Source: Taeniopygia guttata (lineage: Eukaryota; Chordata; Aves; Passeriformes; Estrildidae). From it: a DNA stretch of 64,000 nt. Both the position numbers and the translations under genes were made by a program. Shown in pieces: positions 34,909-47,990 of this stretch. Numbering within the stretch: the first letter of the stretch is position 1; each line of letters begins with the position of its first letter. The stretch spans positions 21,887,063 to 21,951,062 of the forward strand of contig NC_133063.1 in the NCBI RefSeq assembly GCF_048771995.1. The letters are read 5' to 3'. The notes beneath the pieces were generated by a model that saw nothing but the letters and a program-made list of their open reading frames with translations, ran no database searches and had not been told where the DNA came from.

Positions 34909-36656
34909 TCACCTAGGCTTCTCCACGTCAGCAAAACCCATGTAACTCAGATCTCTCTAGGTTTAAGCTGAAACTCAGGGGTAATCAGCTTTGCTGAATT
35001 CTGCCAGTAGCACACAAGTTTGCTGTTACATCTACCAGCCTTGCATCTGCAGTCACAATGGTGCTGGAGTCAACAGCCAAAGCTCCCCGAGGGCCAAATC
35101 CTGAACCCAGGATTTTCTCTGGCTGTTAGCATTATTTTATCTTCCATCTCTGGGAAGGGTCTAAATTCACCCAAAGCTGCCTGAGTTCACCAGATGTGTT
35201 AAACACATGCAGCACAGGGTTAGATTTCATTGCTGCTTTCCCAGGACTTCAGTGCTTAACTCTCAAATTGTTCTCAGCAGGGAGCCCAATGGATCAGTCT
35301 TTCCAAATCAGGACTTTGTTCTTAAGCAGATTTTAACTGGTATTGTCTTCAGTGACAGTGAAACCAATGCTGGCACTGCACCTGTGCTGAAGAGACTCAA
35401 TTTTTCCTTTGGGCCAAGCTAAAATAAAAAGACTTTTCAAGGACCTGTGGATTTAAAAAAACAACTCAGTCTTACTCAAAGACCAGCAGACACTTGTATT
35501 CAATGTGTTAGTCTATTAAGGTTGTCTTGGAAGAGCTGATATCTTTCTGAGCACTATTTTTTTCATACTTTCACTTATTACATACCATTTTTAGGCTAAT
35601 GCTGGAGGCAGTGCTACAGCAGCTTTGCTTTGCATACTTCCTAGAGTTACAGGATTTCTAAGAGCATACTGGACCCAGGAGTCCCTGGAGATGTTGGCCT
35701 CAGCAGTCTCTGTTGCAGGCAGGGACTTTGTGTTGCTCACAGTCCCATACCAGCACTGACATGAAATGAACACGCCACAGACCTGTCACCTTCCTATCTC
35801 TATAGACCTGGAGCTGCAGTTTGGCTTCTTCTACTGACTGGCCATCTTGGAGGAGACAGTTGTAAATTACATTATTGTAGACAAGGCAGTTTTTGCTGAT
35901 AGGCCCATCATGCAGATTTCCAGAGGAGAAAAGAAGACTGATTTCTAACCCTGCTTCTGAATTGGCACTCCTGCGGTCACCCCTTCTGCTGATGCTTGGA
36001 GGGAGTATCTTCCCTCCCACCAAACCACTGCAGCATGCCCTTGGGAGTGCCTGCAGGTATCTTCCTTCCACACAGGCACAGGAGCAGACCCAAAACTTGT
36101 TTTGCCCTTAGAGAGCATTTTGCACAGTGAAGACCATGGCAAACATAACAAACCCACTATTCAGTAGGTGCTGAGTCACTGCTTCTCCTCAATATGGAAA
36201 TCTTTTATTAGGGTGGTCTTAAGGTAGCAATATCTAGCAAAGTCTCATTTTCCACACTACAACAGGAGATGAACATACACATGCAATGTCTTGTACTGCT
36301 GCTGAATGTTAATGTCATTACTTCATGCATAAGTTTGTAACAGACAAATGTTCACTGTAACTGAAAAGCATTTTGATGTTGGAGCAAATCTTCTCTAATA
36401 TGGCAAAAAGCAATGCTTAGAATAAAAGGGAAGGTAAAGATTCAGAACTGAAATACATTTCAATAATACTGTCTGTTATCTCTGGTATTTGATGATAGTA
36501 ATACTTCAGATGTGTAACATGAGAGGAAATGTACAGCACTACAGATGGGCAGATACAGTAATGTAAGATACCTAGACAGTGTTTTCAAAAGTTTTGTTGA
36601 TGTTCAAGCATATTTAAAAATCCATTTCTCATTAAATTCTACCACCCTGAGGATAC

Positions 36657-36678
36657 AAAAAAAAAAAAAAAAAAAAAA
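36657..36678 (+). repeat. Poly-A run, 22 bases
   Basis: An uninterrupted run of 22 adenines in intron 1, with no recognisable retroposed gene upstream of it. Confidence 0.95.
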
Positions 36679-39600
36679 GACACCAAAGTCTTTCCTCATG
36701 ACATGAATGATCACAAGGCGTGATGCTACACTTGTTCTCCCACAAAGCAACAGCCTATTCTGGAGGTTTGGAAGTGTGTTGGTTTCAAGGGAGGCAACAC
36801 AGAGTAAAGTGTGACACACTTTTTTCACTTTATATATGTGATTTAATTGTTAATGTACACTAACAGTAAATCCAACTGCTGTTGTGACCTGAAAAAATGC
36901 TGTTTACTTTTCTCACTCTACTGTCATTTCAGTAAATTTTCACACTCAGTAAGCAAAAAGTAACAATTTAACACTGTCATTCAGCAAGGAAAAAACAAGC
37001 ACTGGATTTCTTCACTACTAACACAAGTGCAAATTGCAGTGAAGCTTTGACAGCTCATTATTTTGGAGAAAGCATCTTCACAAGCACTGATGCCACTGAG
37101 GCAAGGCTTGTCATTTTATGTATGTTTGTATCAAGAGAAACACTTTATTTTTTGATTCCAAGATTGCCAATGTCATTAACAATTTTCCCATGGATGGAAC
37201 AGGGAAAAGATCCAGGGAACATGAAGCATAAATAAATACAGTGATACTGCTTCTAGTAAAACAGCTCAGAGCTGAGAGTCTGGGAAGAATAGCCCATAAT
37301 ATCAATTTTGTTGGTGATAGTGTCAGAAACACAGGGGAGGTCATGTTTCCAGCAGTGTTCTCTGAATTTAAAGGAGTATTTTTAGTGGGTTTCAGATAAA
37401 TCAGGATCTCTGGTGTCTGTTAACATGAAAAGGAACCTTCTCAGAGCAACTAAACAGAGTAAAGTAATTGCAAGTCATCAGTCCCTGCCAGTCTGTGCTT
37501 TACTGGGCTTCTTGAGGAACTGAAACTGCAGTGCTACTGATTACTGCTATGACTTCAGAAGGGGTCAAAAGAATAAATAAACCAAATCAAAGTTCCAGAT
37601 TAAATTGAATTTTCCAGTGAAAAGCAAGCTCAGCCTCAGAACAGATGCTGTAAAAAGAAACTGCCTATAAACATTTTAATTTTTTTAAATTTGTTTTTAA
37701 AGTAATTAAGTGCTATTTTTTAACAGCTTCCTAATTTATAGATATATGAGACCAGCCTGGGTGAGGAATTACAGGTCTTTTTGGAAATAGACAAGAATAC
37801 CACTGTGAATACAGTGGTCTCAGAAGTCATACTGACCTGCAAGACACAGACTATGCATTGCACCAATGAAGGCAAACAGAAATTACAGCAAAGGGATGGA
37901 GAGGTGGGAAAGCTTCTGCCCAACTAAATGCCCAAATATACTTTTTTTCTTTCCTCCTCAGAGACAGAATTTCATTTTTGCAGAAAAGTGGTTTTGATTT
38001 TAGAGAAAGTTTTAATAATTCCATTTTCCAGGGAGAGAATGCAACACACATGTTTGGCTGCAGACTCTGGTCATTCAAATAGTCACTGCTAATCTGTTTT
38101 AGTCCAGATAGTGGAAGCTTGTGTTAGCTTCTGTGTAGATGAGGAATACGTGTTCAGTCTTTCCCTGTGGCCAGCAACCCTCCTCACCTCACACTGAGTA
38201 AATAGGATGGTGGCATTTGCCTTTTGTGTACTTCAGGAGGGTTTATGAGAGGGCTCTTGAGAGGAATTGAGGACATAAATTGAGAGGATCTGTAAACAAA
38301 TGCCAAGTTGCTTCTCTTTCAGCCAGAGACCCCAGTGATATTTCGTATATCAAAAATCTTGCATGGAACAACAAAAGGGGGAAAAAAACCCAGATTAGTT
38401 TCTTTATAGGAGTTAAAGAGTTCAAGGAAGATGCAGTTAGTCACAGCTGCAGAAAATCCCTTTTCAGAATGCAGGAAAGTGGTGGGAATGTTTAACTTCA
38501 GTTCTCCTCTTGTTCCTTAATTTTAAAGTCTCATGGAGACAGAAAGAGCCTGAAGTCTGCTGGGACAGCACTCATTCAGAGCTGGCCAGTAACAAGATTT
38601 TCTCATTCCTTATCTCATGCTGATTCTTTGATGCAGAAAAGCTGAATTAACATCAAATTCAGTGCCATACATGATGTTTATTTTGGGTTTGGCTCTTTTT
38701 TTCTATTCTGGGAGTTCACAAAGCAATGTCTTCCTTGCTGCTAGGTCTTTCATAACACACTGCACAAACTCCTGTCAGTGATGAGTGATTAAAATATGAC
38801 AACGTTAAATCATTGATGATTACTTTGTTGAAGGACAGGCATTATCTGAAGAAACATCAAAGAATACTTGGCTTAATCCACTAAGTAAAAATTATAATTT
38901 TGCCTAGAATAGACAAATTTAAAGACAACCTGTTGTCAGATTCTTTATGAGTACATAAGTTACTGTACTGAGCAGATTGTTAGCAAAGAAAAGTAAGTTG
39001 GAGTAGTCAATGTAATTTCCCCCAAGAATTTGTCCATGAAAGTCAGTGGAAGTAGAGCTCTAGAAAGCAGAAATCAACAAATGATCTTGTGATGTGTTAT
39101 TCAATTTATTTATTGTGATTAAATTCAAATACTACTTTTAAAAGTTATTATTTAGGGTATATTTAATAAATTGTTTACTATTTAAACCCATGAAATATTG
39201 AAAACACATAGTTTTAGGACTTAAGATTGTGCTGGATCTAGTTACAATTCTAAGCCCCCAAATAAAATGTTTATATCATGTTCAATTATTTCCCTCTCTG
39301 GATTTCCAGTTAATTTTTAAATGTAAAAGAAAACCAGGCATAATATGGCTAGAATTTATGTATTTATTGTAATCAGAAAACTGGAAAAAGCAATTTCTAT
39401 TAAAAATCCTAAATTTGCCTTCAGACTCAGACTATAAACCCATGTTTCTGTAGGCCTTACTGAAGGGCTTTTAAAGAGTGGAAGGGTTGTCTTCTCAATT
39501 TGATGGAATGAGAGAGTGCATCAGATCTCACTGCAATACAAATAACTGTGCATTGCAGAGTTTGTTCTGAAGAGCTGAAAGCATCCAGAGAAAAGAGGAG

Positions 39601-39909
39601 GAAGAGAACAAGAAAAGGAAGCAAGAAAACTGGAAACATCACATGTCAGTGATGCAGGGGAAGAGAAGGAGAAAATAAGCTGAACTGAGAAGAGAAAGAA
39701 GAGGTGCCCTTCCCTGTCTTTACATTTTGTGGTTCTAGCAGCACAAAATAAAGGAATTGAATTTTGTTGGAAAGCACTGGAGAAAGAGGTGGAATCACCA
39801 AGCACAGAGAAGAATGGCGTGCTCAAATCAGGGTTGAATTCACAGGGCTGTCTTGATCCCTGGCTAAGAACAGTTGCTTCCAGTGAGTAATGCTTGCCCA
39901 AAAATCATT

Positions 39910-39935
39910 CCCCCTCCCCCCTCCCCCCCACCCCC
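39910..39935 (-). other. Extreme C-tract, potential G-quadruplex on minus strand
   Basis: The plus strand reads C5 T C6 T C7 A C5, so the minus strand has four long G-runs with single-base loops. That is close to the ideal pattern for a very stable parallel G-quadruplex, with an i-motif possible on the plus strand. It sits in intron 1, about 6.5 kb after exon 1, in otherwise AT-rich DNA. Confidence 0.8.
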
Positions 39936-42260
39936 ATTGTCTTTCCCGCAGACTTCTCAGGAAACTCAGCATCTAGGATGCAGTGGTGGGAACAGGGATT
40001 AATGTCAAAGGTAGATAATGGTTTATTGCTGTTGCCAGAGGGATGTCTTGCAAAGGCTGTGAGGCCTTGGTGTGGTTGGGTATGATTAATGGAAGCCTTT
40101 TTGCAAACTTCATGCTGAAAGTTATGATCAGAGTCCCTCATGATGCTTTGGGCCCAGGGTGAGACAGATTAGGATTTCAGAGCACGGAGTTACTGGGATA
40201 CATGCAGCATCGTACTAGTAGGTACCCAAAAGGGATTTCCTAATAAACGGGAGCAGATTCAGTCACAGGAATTTTAGGTTTGGAGCTTTGGACATTAGCA
40301 ACTGTACTTTACTTCTGGTCTGGCCCTGAAAGACTCCACATTTTCCCCAAAACCCTGTCAGTCAGCCAAATTTGTTCTCACCACCACAGGGAAAGGATGT
40401 GCAGATGGTGGAAGTAGCAGGAGAACTGGGAGAAGGATTTAAGCTTGAGTAGGCAGCACTGATAGATGATTCATTTATTAAGGGAGTCACACTCAAGCAA
40501 AGCTGCATGTTCCAAGGGGGTCCTCATCAGTGTGACAGAAGTTCACAGCCTGGCCCCAAGTGCTTCGCAGCTGTCACAGCAAGCTGATAACACAGCTTTT
40601 GGTAATTACGGACAGCTTCATGAAGAACTGAGACAGGCATACCACAGCCATTGCAACATTACATGCTGCCCTTGTGGGGCATTGCAACCAAAAGTTTGTG
40701 TGCAGTTGACCTTGAGACTTGGATTTGGCTGCAGAGTTCCAGAGCATCTCTCGGTTCAGGCTTGGTGTTCAACCCTCAGAGCTGAGCTCTGTGTGTCATT
40801 CCCCTGCAGTGTAGGTCCATGCAGGCACTGATGAGCATCTTGCATCCCTGGAGCATAGGAATACCCTGCTGGTACAAGCAGAAATCAGGTGCCACCCCCA
40901 TGCCAGCCAGCCACCCTGTGCCTCTGCAAGCTCTGAGTGCCTTGTCAGTGAGTGGGGAGATGCTCCCTGCTGCAGGAATAGTGAGCTGGGAGAGCCCTCA
41001 GAAGCTGATGGGAAGGTTTCCAGTTGGCAGCAGTTTGGAAAGTTCTAGTGTGCAGTGTTAGTGCTGGATAATTAACTTCTATCTGAAATGTTTCAGCCTG
41101 GGTGGCTGCAGGCTGCAAATGGTGGGGGGGCAGAGGAGGAGGGCACAGGTGGGCACAGGTGCACCGTCGGCTGACACAGAACCACAATAAATGGTGAAAT
41201 TACTGTGATGATTCAATTATTATTATACAAGAAAAATCAAATGTTGGGGAGCTCAGAAGAAGCAGACACCATTTCTTCCTCTTCTTTCTACGGTATTTTT
41301 ATTACTCTTTCTTCACCCGCTTTCATCTGTGATGATCGTTTCCAAAGCCTGTTTTACAATGTGGAAGATATTTGAAATGGATTATAAAAATCTATGAATG
41401 TGCTGCACAGGCATGTTTTAAACTCTTAGTATTTCCCTGAAGATATGCTATCCCACTTCCAGCTTCTTTAAGACTGTGAAGGAAATGGTTGCCCATGCTG
41501 TTCCTATGACATTTTTTATAAGACTTTCTTACTTGAGACAGAGTCAAAAGACAAGACATCTTCAAGCATCAACTGAGATTTTAAAAATAAAGTTTTGCAT
41601 TTGTTGCAAAGAAAGAGCTATTAGACATAGCAAATAATAACCAAAAAGAGCAGCTGAATTATGCACCAGCCTCTCTCAATGATGCTACTGATAGAGCAGT
41701 TGCATTACACTCATTTTAATATCATATTCTCTCAAACTGGCTTAAAAAGATCTGTTTATTTTACAAATCATATGAAAAGTTGGTATCATTGACTTCACAG
41801 TTGGATAATTTTCTGGTGCTATTTTAGGTGAAAGCATAATTATTTACCACTTTCTGAGTGTGTAAGGCTCACTCATATGTAACTGCTTTCTGTAAGACAG
41901 CAGTTGCTTTTAAGAATTTTCTGTACTCAGTGTAAGTATCAAAAGTGGGAAAAACAGATCTGACCTCTATTTGGATCTGCCCTCCTTTGAGTATGTACCC
42001 AAAGTGTTTTAGTTGTGATTTACATTCTTTTAGTGTGCTAATACTGCAGAACTGATTTTACCCCTGCCTTAGAAGGGCAAAAAGATGAAAGGTTTATGTG
42101 CCTGGGTTTCTTCTGCTTAAGTTTTGTGTGTGATAGGTGATAAACTACAGAGGCAACAAATAGATACCCACTGACATCCCTGAGACAAATAGTTACAGCA
42201 GAAAGCATTGGTATTTTTTGTGTAAGTGTTGAGGCATGAAAATTTCAGCTGTCTCATCTT

Positions 42261-42378
42261 CTGTCCCTGGAAGTGTTGAAGGCCAGGTCAGATGGAGCTC
42301 TGAGCAACCTGGTCTGGTGGAAGGTGTCCCTACCCATGGCAGAGGGTTGGAATTGAATGGTGTTTAAGGCCACTCCCC
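42261..42378 (+). mobile_element. CR1 LINE 3' end fragment (sense)
   Basis: CTGTCCCTGGAAGTGTTGAA, a GGTCAGATGGAGCTCTGAGC block, a CAACCTGGTCTGGTGGAAGG block and a GGCAGAGGGTTGGAA block follow the sense order of a CR1 3' region. The terminal repeat is diverged or missing. Confidence 0.85.
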
Positions 42379-44850
42379 GCCAGCCCAAGTTATGAAAATG
42401 TCTGCTGCAGAGTTCATGACCAGGGAAATGGTAAAAGGTGGCCTAAGTGTTTCTATCTCTGAGATAATGGGGAGAGAAAAAATACATATTAATCACCTCT
42501 ATAAAATTTCCTATCACAATGTATTGGTATAGAAATATTCTGAGTAGGCTGGTATGGTTAACAATGCTCCTGTGTCATCTGATTAGGAACCTTACATCAG
42601 CAGTCAACACATAGAAGCCAAAATGATGATTTTTCAGTCATCCTTATGATCATGTTTTTATATACATGAATTATTTACAGAGTACAGGGTGCTTACAAGC
42701 TTGTTAATTAAAACCTTCTTTTTCATTTCAGTTATACCCCTAAGATTTCTTCCAAGTGTGTCATCCTTTTAATGACTTATTTCATGTTCATTAAGCCATA
42801 TTTTGTTTAATGTTTTCTTCCATTGTCTAAATTGAAAATCCCTTAGTGTGGAGTACTCTTGGGAAAGGATTCCTTCACAATTAGAATTTGTTTTTAGAGA
42901 GAGAGATGGGTGGTGGGTCTGTTTTGGATATTGATGCCCAGAATCCCTAGGAATGCTCAAATAATTTTTTCAGATGTTATTATCTATCTACTCTTCCATT
43001 TTCAGTGTGGCATGCTCATTTCATCCTTTCTGTATTATGCCCACTGGTCTTTGTTCTGAAATCCTGTCTTACGCTGTAGGATACTACAGATCCTGAACTT
43101 ACAGAGTCTATGAACTGAAGAAAAAGACTGCAAGGCTCTATTGTGATACAAATGATCAGCAACATAAATTGCTCATCACTCACTGTTCATCTGCACTGAA
43201 GAGCACCAAAAATAAGGCACTTATTTATAAATAGCTCAGCCTGCTGGATTCCAGTGAAACAGTTTTGTATCTTCCCACCATTTTGACAGTGCATATAAAT
43301 ATGTAACATGCAGTTATGTGGAAAGGAGTTGTACCACGATGTCCTCCTGGGGTGTTCACAACCCTTGCAGGTTTATAAGTGGCAAATTTAGACCCATGGT
43401 GGGATGCAGTAGTGCCACATGATTAACAGAAGAAAGATCCTCTGTTTGACAGGGAATGGGAGCTTGTTGACCAGCTCCTACTGTCCTTGTATTCCTGCCC
43501 AGAAGTGTACTTTAAGAGGAAAATGAAGTGAGAATTCACAGTGAATAAGAGATCTGATAATAACAGACATTTTATCTCTCTGCCTGAAAACCACCTGAAA
43601 TTTCTGGACCAAGCCAGAACAAAAGAATGGCAGCATCCCAGAGCCTTCCACCACATCTGTGGGACTACTTCCTTTTACTTCACTGGCAAGTTTGAGATAC
43701 AGTTTTGGTTGTTTAACTAAGCCTATGATATTTTTTACCAGTCTTATAAACACAGGAATTGATGATATACATGGAATCTGGAACTTGCAAATACTTCAAG
43801 TGTTTGATTTTGCTGTGCATTTTCTATAAGCATTTGTCCTAATGTAATTTGACTGCAAAAGTGTTCATGAAAAGGGGAAAATGTTCTTGTTGAGGAGAAC
43901 AAGAACAGCTAAAGTGAATCTTTTCAGTTGAGTGCCTACATGCTGTTTCTGATGCAACTGACATCACTAAAAAAGTATTCAGACTTCATTTAAGTGTGGT
44001 ATTGCTTTGCTTTGAATGAGGAACTACTCCAATAGGATTTGTGCTTTGTTGCTGTGATACTAAAAATATATTCATAAACAAGCTTTGGACTTATGTCAGC
44101 TCTAATCTTTAATTTTATCTGAATTTGACTTACTTTCATCAGAATTCCCACTTTGCCTTAAATCCTATAGAAAGCAATTCATAATATCATTGAGAATAAT
44201 TCAGACAAGTCATATTTTTGTGAATCCATATTATGCCAGCACTGTGAGAGCAAATGCATGTCTTCCAAGAGTCATACAAAATTATTACAATTTTTTTGGA
44301 GTATAATAAGCAGCAAAATGGCTTATTATTGTCAATAAGATCAGGAGAAATGAGTCTGCAGTCTGACCACTTTACAGGGGATTCAGTCCTTTTTAATACA
44401 GTTAAAACCAGGAAAATACACTGGGCTGGTCTACCAGTCCAGGCATGAAGAAGACCGGATGTATTTCTGTGCTTTGTCACAAGTCTCCTCTGGAAGACTA
44501 AAAGTTGTCAGGGGACGTCAGAATTACCCATGATTTGTTACCTGTCTGTAAGCAATGACTGCCCAATGTGACAATGATGTGGCTGCCACTGAAAATATTG
44601 TGTGGCGCTGTGGCATCCTTTAACAGAAGATCCTGGTTTCTTGAGTCTCTCTCTGTTGTTTTTATTCTCACTGCCAGCTGTCTGTTTAACTCCAGTTTAC
44701 CAGGTACCTCACAGAGCACTTCTGGGGTACCAATACTTTATTGTAACAAAATTCAATTCAGCTTACGGTTTTTCACCTTCTTTAATTCCATCCCAGGTCA
44801 TTGAAGTGTGTGGAACTGTAATTCTGCAAATTGCTGTAATAACTGTAATA

Positions 44851-44982
44851 CATTCCACAACCCTGGAAGTGTTCAAGGACAGGCTGGACAGGGCTTGTAG
44901 CAAACTGATCTAGTGGAGGATGTCCCTGCCCTTGGCAGGGGGGTAAGGTCCCTTCCAACCCCAACCATTTTAGGATTCTGTA
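44851..44982 (+). mobile_element. CR1 LINE 3' end fragment (sense)
   Basis: CATTCCACAACCCTGGAAGT, a GTTCAAGGACAGGCTGGACA block, a TGATCTAGTGGAGGATGTCC block and a GGTCCCTTCCAACCCCAACC block end in a GGATTCTGTATCT terminus. This is the canonical sense 3' end of an avian CR1, cut to about 130 bp, in intron 1. Confidence 0.9.
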
Positions 44983-45059
44983 TCTTAGACTGACCAAGAC
45001 TTGCACTCAAGTGCTAGCATCATGTAAACAACAAAAACTGAAATGTGGAAAGAAATAAA

Positions 45060-45670
45060 ATCCCGATTATTTGTGTCTTCAGGGAACATACTTTCTTTTT
45101 GTAGCAGTCTTTGCTGGAGGTTCTCTCTCCCTGAAGCAGTACCATTTCCTGCAGAGAGCGCGACAGCAGTTTGCAAACTCTTGCCAAACGCTTAGGAGCG
45201 GTGATCTGTCATCCCTTCCTCTCAGGTTGTCTGGGGGATTAGATACTCCTCTGCAACACTCCCCCTTGTTTGGAGTGTTAAAAAGAATCGCAGTGCCATA
45301 AATAGGCGCCGTGCATTCCTTGTCCCCAAGCTTTGGTTCACCAGACTCTGCAGAGTCATCATGGATTATTTGCATGGGGCTGGAAAGACACAAACATCTT
45401 GCAGAGATTAGTGAGACGTGACACTCCAGTATTTTGGTTGAAGGTGCTTATCCGTGTTAAACTCCCGGGATGTGCCTCATTTTTGCCAGTTCTTACCCTC
45501 TTCTTCAGGAGGATAGAATCACCCACTCAAGGAGCAGAAATAGTGCATGACTATGTCACGGAACAAATGATTATCACTAAGTAGTTTGTGCAAGCTGTTT
45601 GCAAACAATCCACGTGCCAACAATTACGCTGGAGCAATTTTGTGAATACCTAACTCAGTGTGTTTTGCAT
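45060..45670. promoter_or_regulatory. Candidate intronic enhancer (CpG-enriched patch)
   Basis: This patch has more CpG dinucleotides (about 15-20 by eye) than the surrounding AT-rich intron and few signs of simple repeat. It contains an octamer-type ATTTGCAT motif near 45366, a MEF2-like A/T core near 45297, and a CACGTG-like half site near 45612. None of these motifs is decisive. Retained CpG in a non-promoter intron can mark a conserved, unmethylated regulatory element. It lies just downstream of the CR1 at 44851-44982. Confidence 0.3.
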
Positions 45671-47940
45671 AACTCAAGACTGGCTCCCAGATCATTAAAT
45701 TCATAACTTCTGTCTCGTTTACTAAATTCATGAATGTCGTTATTTCTTCTAGCCCGCAGAATTTGTAGTGTTAGACTTGACTGTGTTAATTAGTCTTGGT
45801 TACACCAGACTGGCAAAGCTGTCAGAGGGATGGTGGCTCTGATGACTGAGGAGCTGTTTAAGAGGAGTAACAGCTGCTGTGTTTTTAGAGTTTCTAAGTC
45901 ACTTGAAAGTTAACTTACAAGTTTTTAAGTGCAGAGGAGAGCAGGTTACACAGGCAGGTCCATTATTAATCTGATGCTTTCAGATTCTCAGCACCGCAAA
46001 TAAAGACGATGTTTACCCCAGCTGCACCTGGAAGACCCACAGACCCAACCGCTGGCTGTCCAAGTGCATCAAAACACTTTTAGAGTTCATTTCTGAGAGC
46101 TGAGAGCCTCATTGTCAGCTGGAAAAGTTCATTAGCTGTCTCTTCAGAGTCAGAAAACTGACCTGTAGAGAGCATAACATCCATAGGCATCATCTTGTGG
46201 ATCAGGGCAGGGAGAGCTGAGCCATGAGGAAGAAAGATCTTGTACATCTGTAGGAATCTTAAGCACAGACAAGAGTTTATTGATTCATTTGGTTCAGAAT
46301 GTTTGGGAGCTTTTGACTCACAGAAATGTGCAGCCCAAGCAGATGCTAAAGCTCTTAATAAGTTAACTAAATGCCCAATGTGCTTGGGTAATTGGTGCTC
46401 TGCAATGAGTGTAGTGGCTTTTCAGCTTTCACAGAGCTTTTCAAACCCTACATAATTCTAAGGAGGAGGTACATTAATTTTTAAGGGAGATAATAAGATA
46501 TTATTTCATAATAGGATATAGAGGCAGTGGAAATTTTAAGGAATTGCAACAGAGAAGATATAATCAGTATCAAAACTTGATTTGATAAGCCTTTTTCATA
46601 ATTTCCATGTTGCAAAGCATTCTTCCAATCATTAATATTCAGGCTATTAAATTGTTGCTGTTACTTTCATTATTTCCTCATAAACAAGACCTACCCCTGT
46701 TAACCTGCCACAACAGTTTTTTTTCCCTTTCCCCTTAAGCAATGTAACGTATCAGTACACATAAGATTTTTAAATAAATAGGTAGGTTCTTCATCCTATT
46801 TATTATTTATAAACTTTCTTTATTGAGAAGTTAAATTGGTATTTAATTGTGTCTCAACAATTTGCCCACCTTCTGACTATCTTTTTCCTACGAGTGTATT
46901 GAACTTCCCTACCGTGAAAGGTCTTGCCTGGTAAGAGCAGTATGCTGAGTTATTTATGGATGGACACATTGCTTAAAGCCTCAGTTACCACTGCTCCACT
47001 GAATCCAAACATGATTCAAAGGTATTAATATGTATGAATCATATTTCATTGTTACAAATCTTGTGCAGTCACTTCATTCTTGGTCCAAATGACTACGATA
47101 GGTGAAGAGTGAAACTAAACTGGTAGCAGTAGTCATGCAAGCATTTGTTTGCAGTAGGGAGGTGAAGGTGTTGTGTATTTTCTGTCAGGCATTTAGATCA
47201 GCCCAGAAGACTGAGTCACAAGTAGGAGCTGTAAATGCTCACTTGATGATCTTGCACATTATAAATCCAAGAGTGAGACAGGGGTGGCTGATGATTTTTG
47301 ACATATTCTCCCAAACCTTCCCATAATACTGGCTGTAAACCGCTTTCTGCCCTCTGAGGTACCTACTACAGCAAGACCTTGTTCCATGGCTGTACGCAGG
47401 ACTCTTTTGGAATACTGTGGACCATTAATAACTTGCTTATCCCCTTTTAACTAAAGAGGAAATCACAGTACCAAAATACCCATAAACATGGGGCGCTGAT
47501 GAAATGATTTTCAGTGGGATGTTGGAAGGACACACCAGTGCATCAGAGCAGTGTAATGTGCAAATACCCAAATTATTTAACAGCACATAAAACAAATGGT
47601 TGTTACTTCCCGTAATTTTTATATATTGAGGCAGTTGTGTCTAGCACAGAAAAGAAGTGAAGATTTGGGCCTAAGATTCTGCTTCTAGCAAAGGCTAGAT
47701 GTATTACTTAATCTGTTTTCTTTTCCCTTTTTTCCCTCTGATCAGTGACGGTGTAAAAGGCTGTGAAGTATTTATATTGCTGTAAGCCTTAGGATGGGTG
47801 AAAAGTCTGGTGGTGATGTGTCCCCTCGGGGCACTGTGGAGGGGGTTATCCCCACTTTACAGTGTGGTTTGCTCACTGAGATGAGGCAGGGATCTCAAAC
47901 TAGATTGCTCAGCTGCTATATTCAACAGCCAGATGCTGCC

Positions 47941-47990
47941 TCTTCTTCCTCCTTCTCCTCCTCCTCCTCCTCCTCCTCCTCCTCCTCTCC
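47941..47990. repeat. (TCC)n microsatellite
   Basis: About 50 bases of TTC/TCC units, with the longest pure run (TCC repeated about ten times) in the middle. A chance ORF reads it as poly-serine. It is a simple repeat in intron 1. Confidence 0.95.

Noticed and set aside
34565..34945. 126-codon ORF in intron 1
   Set aside because: It reads through an antisense CR1 3' tail and is not a gene.
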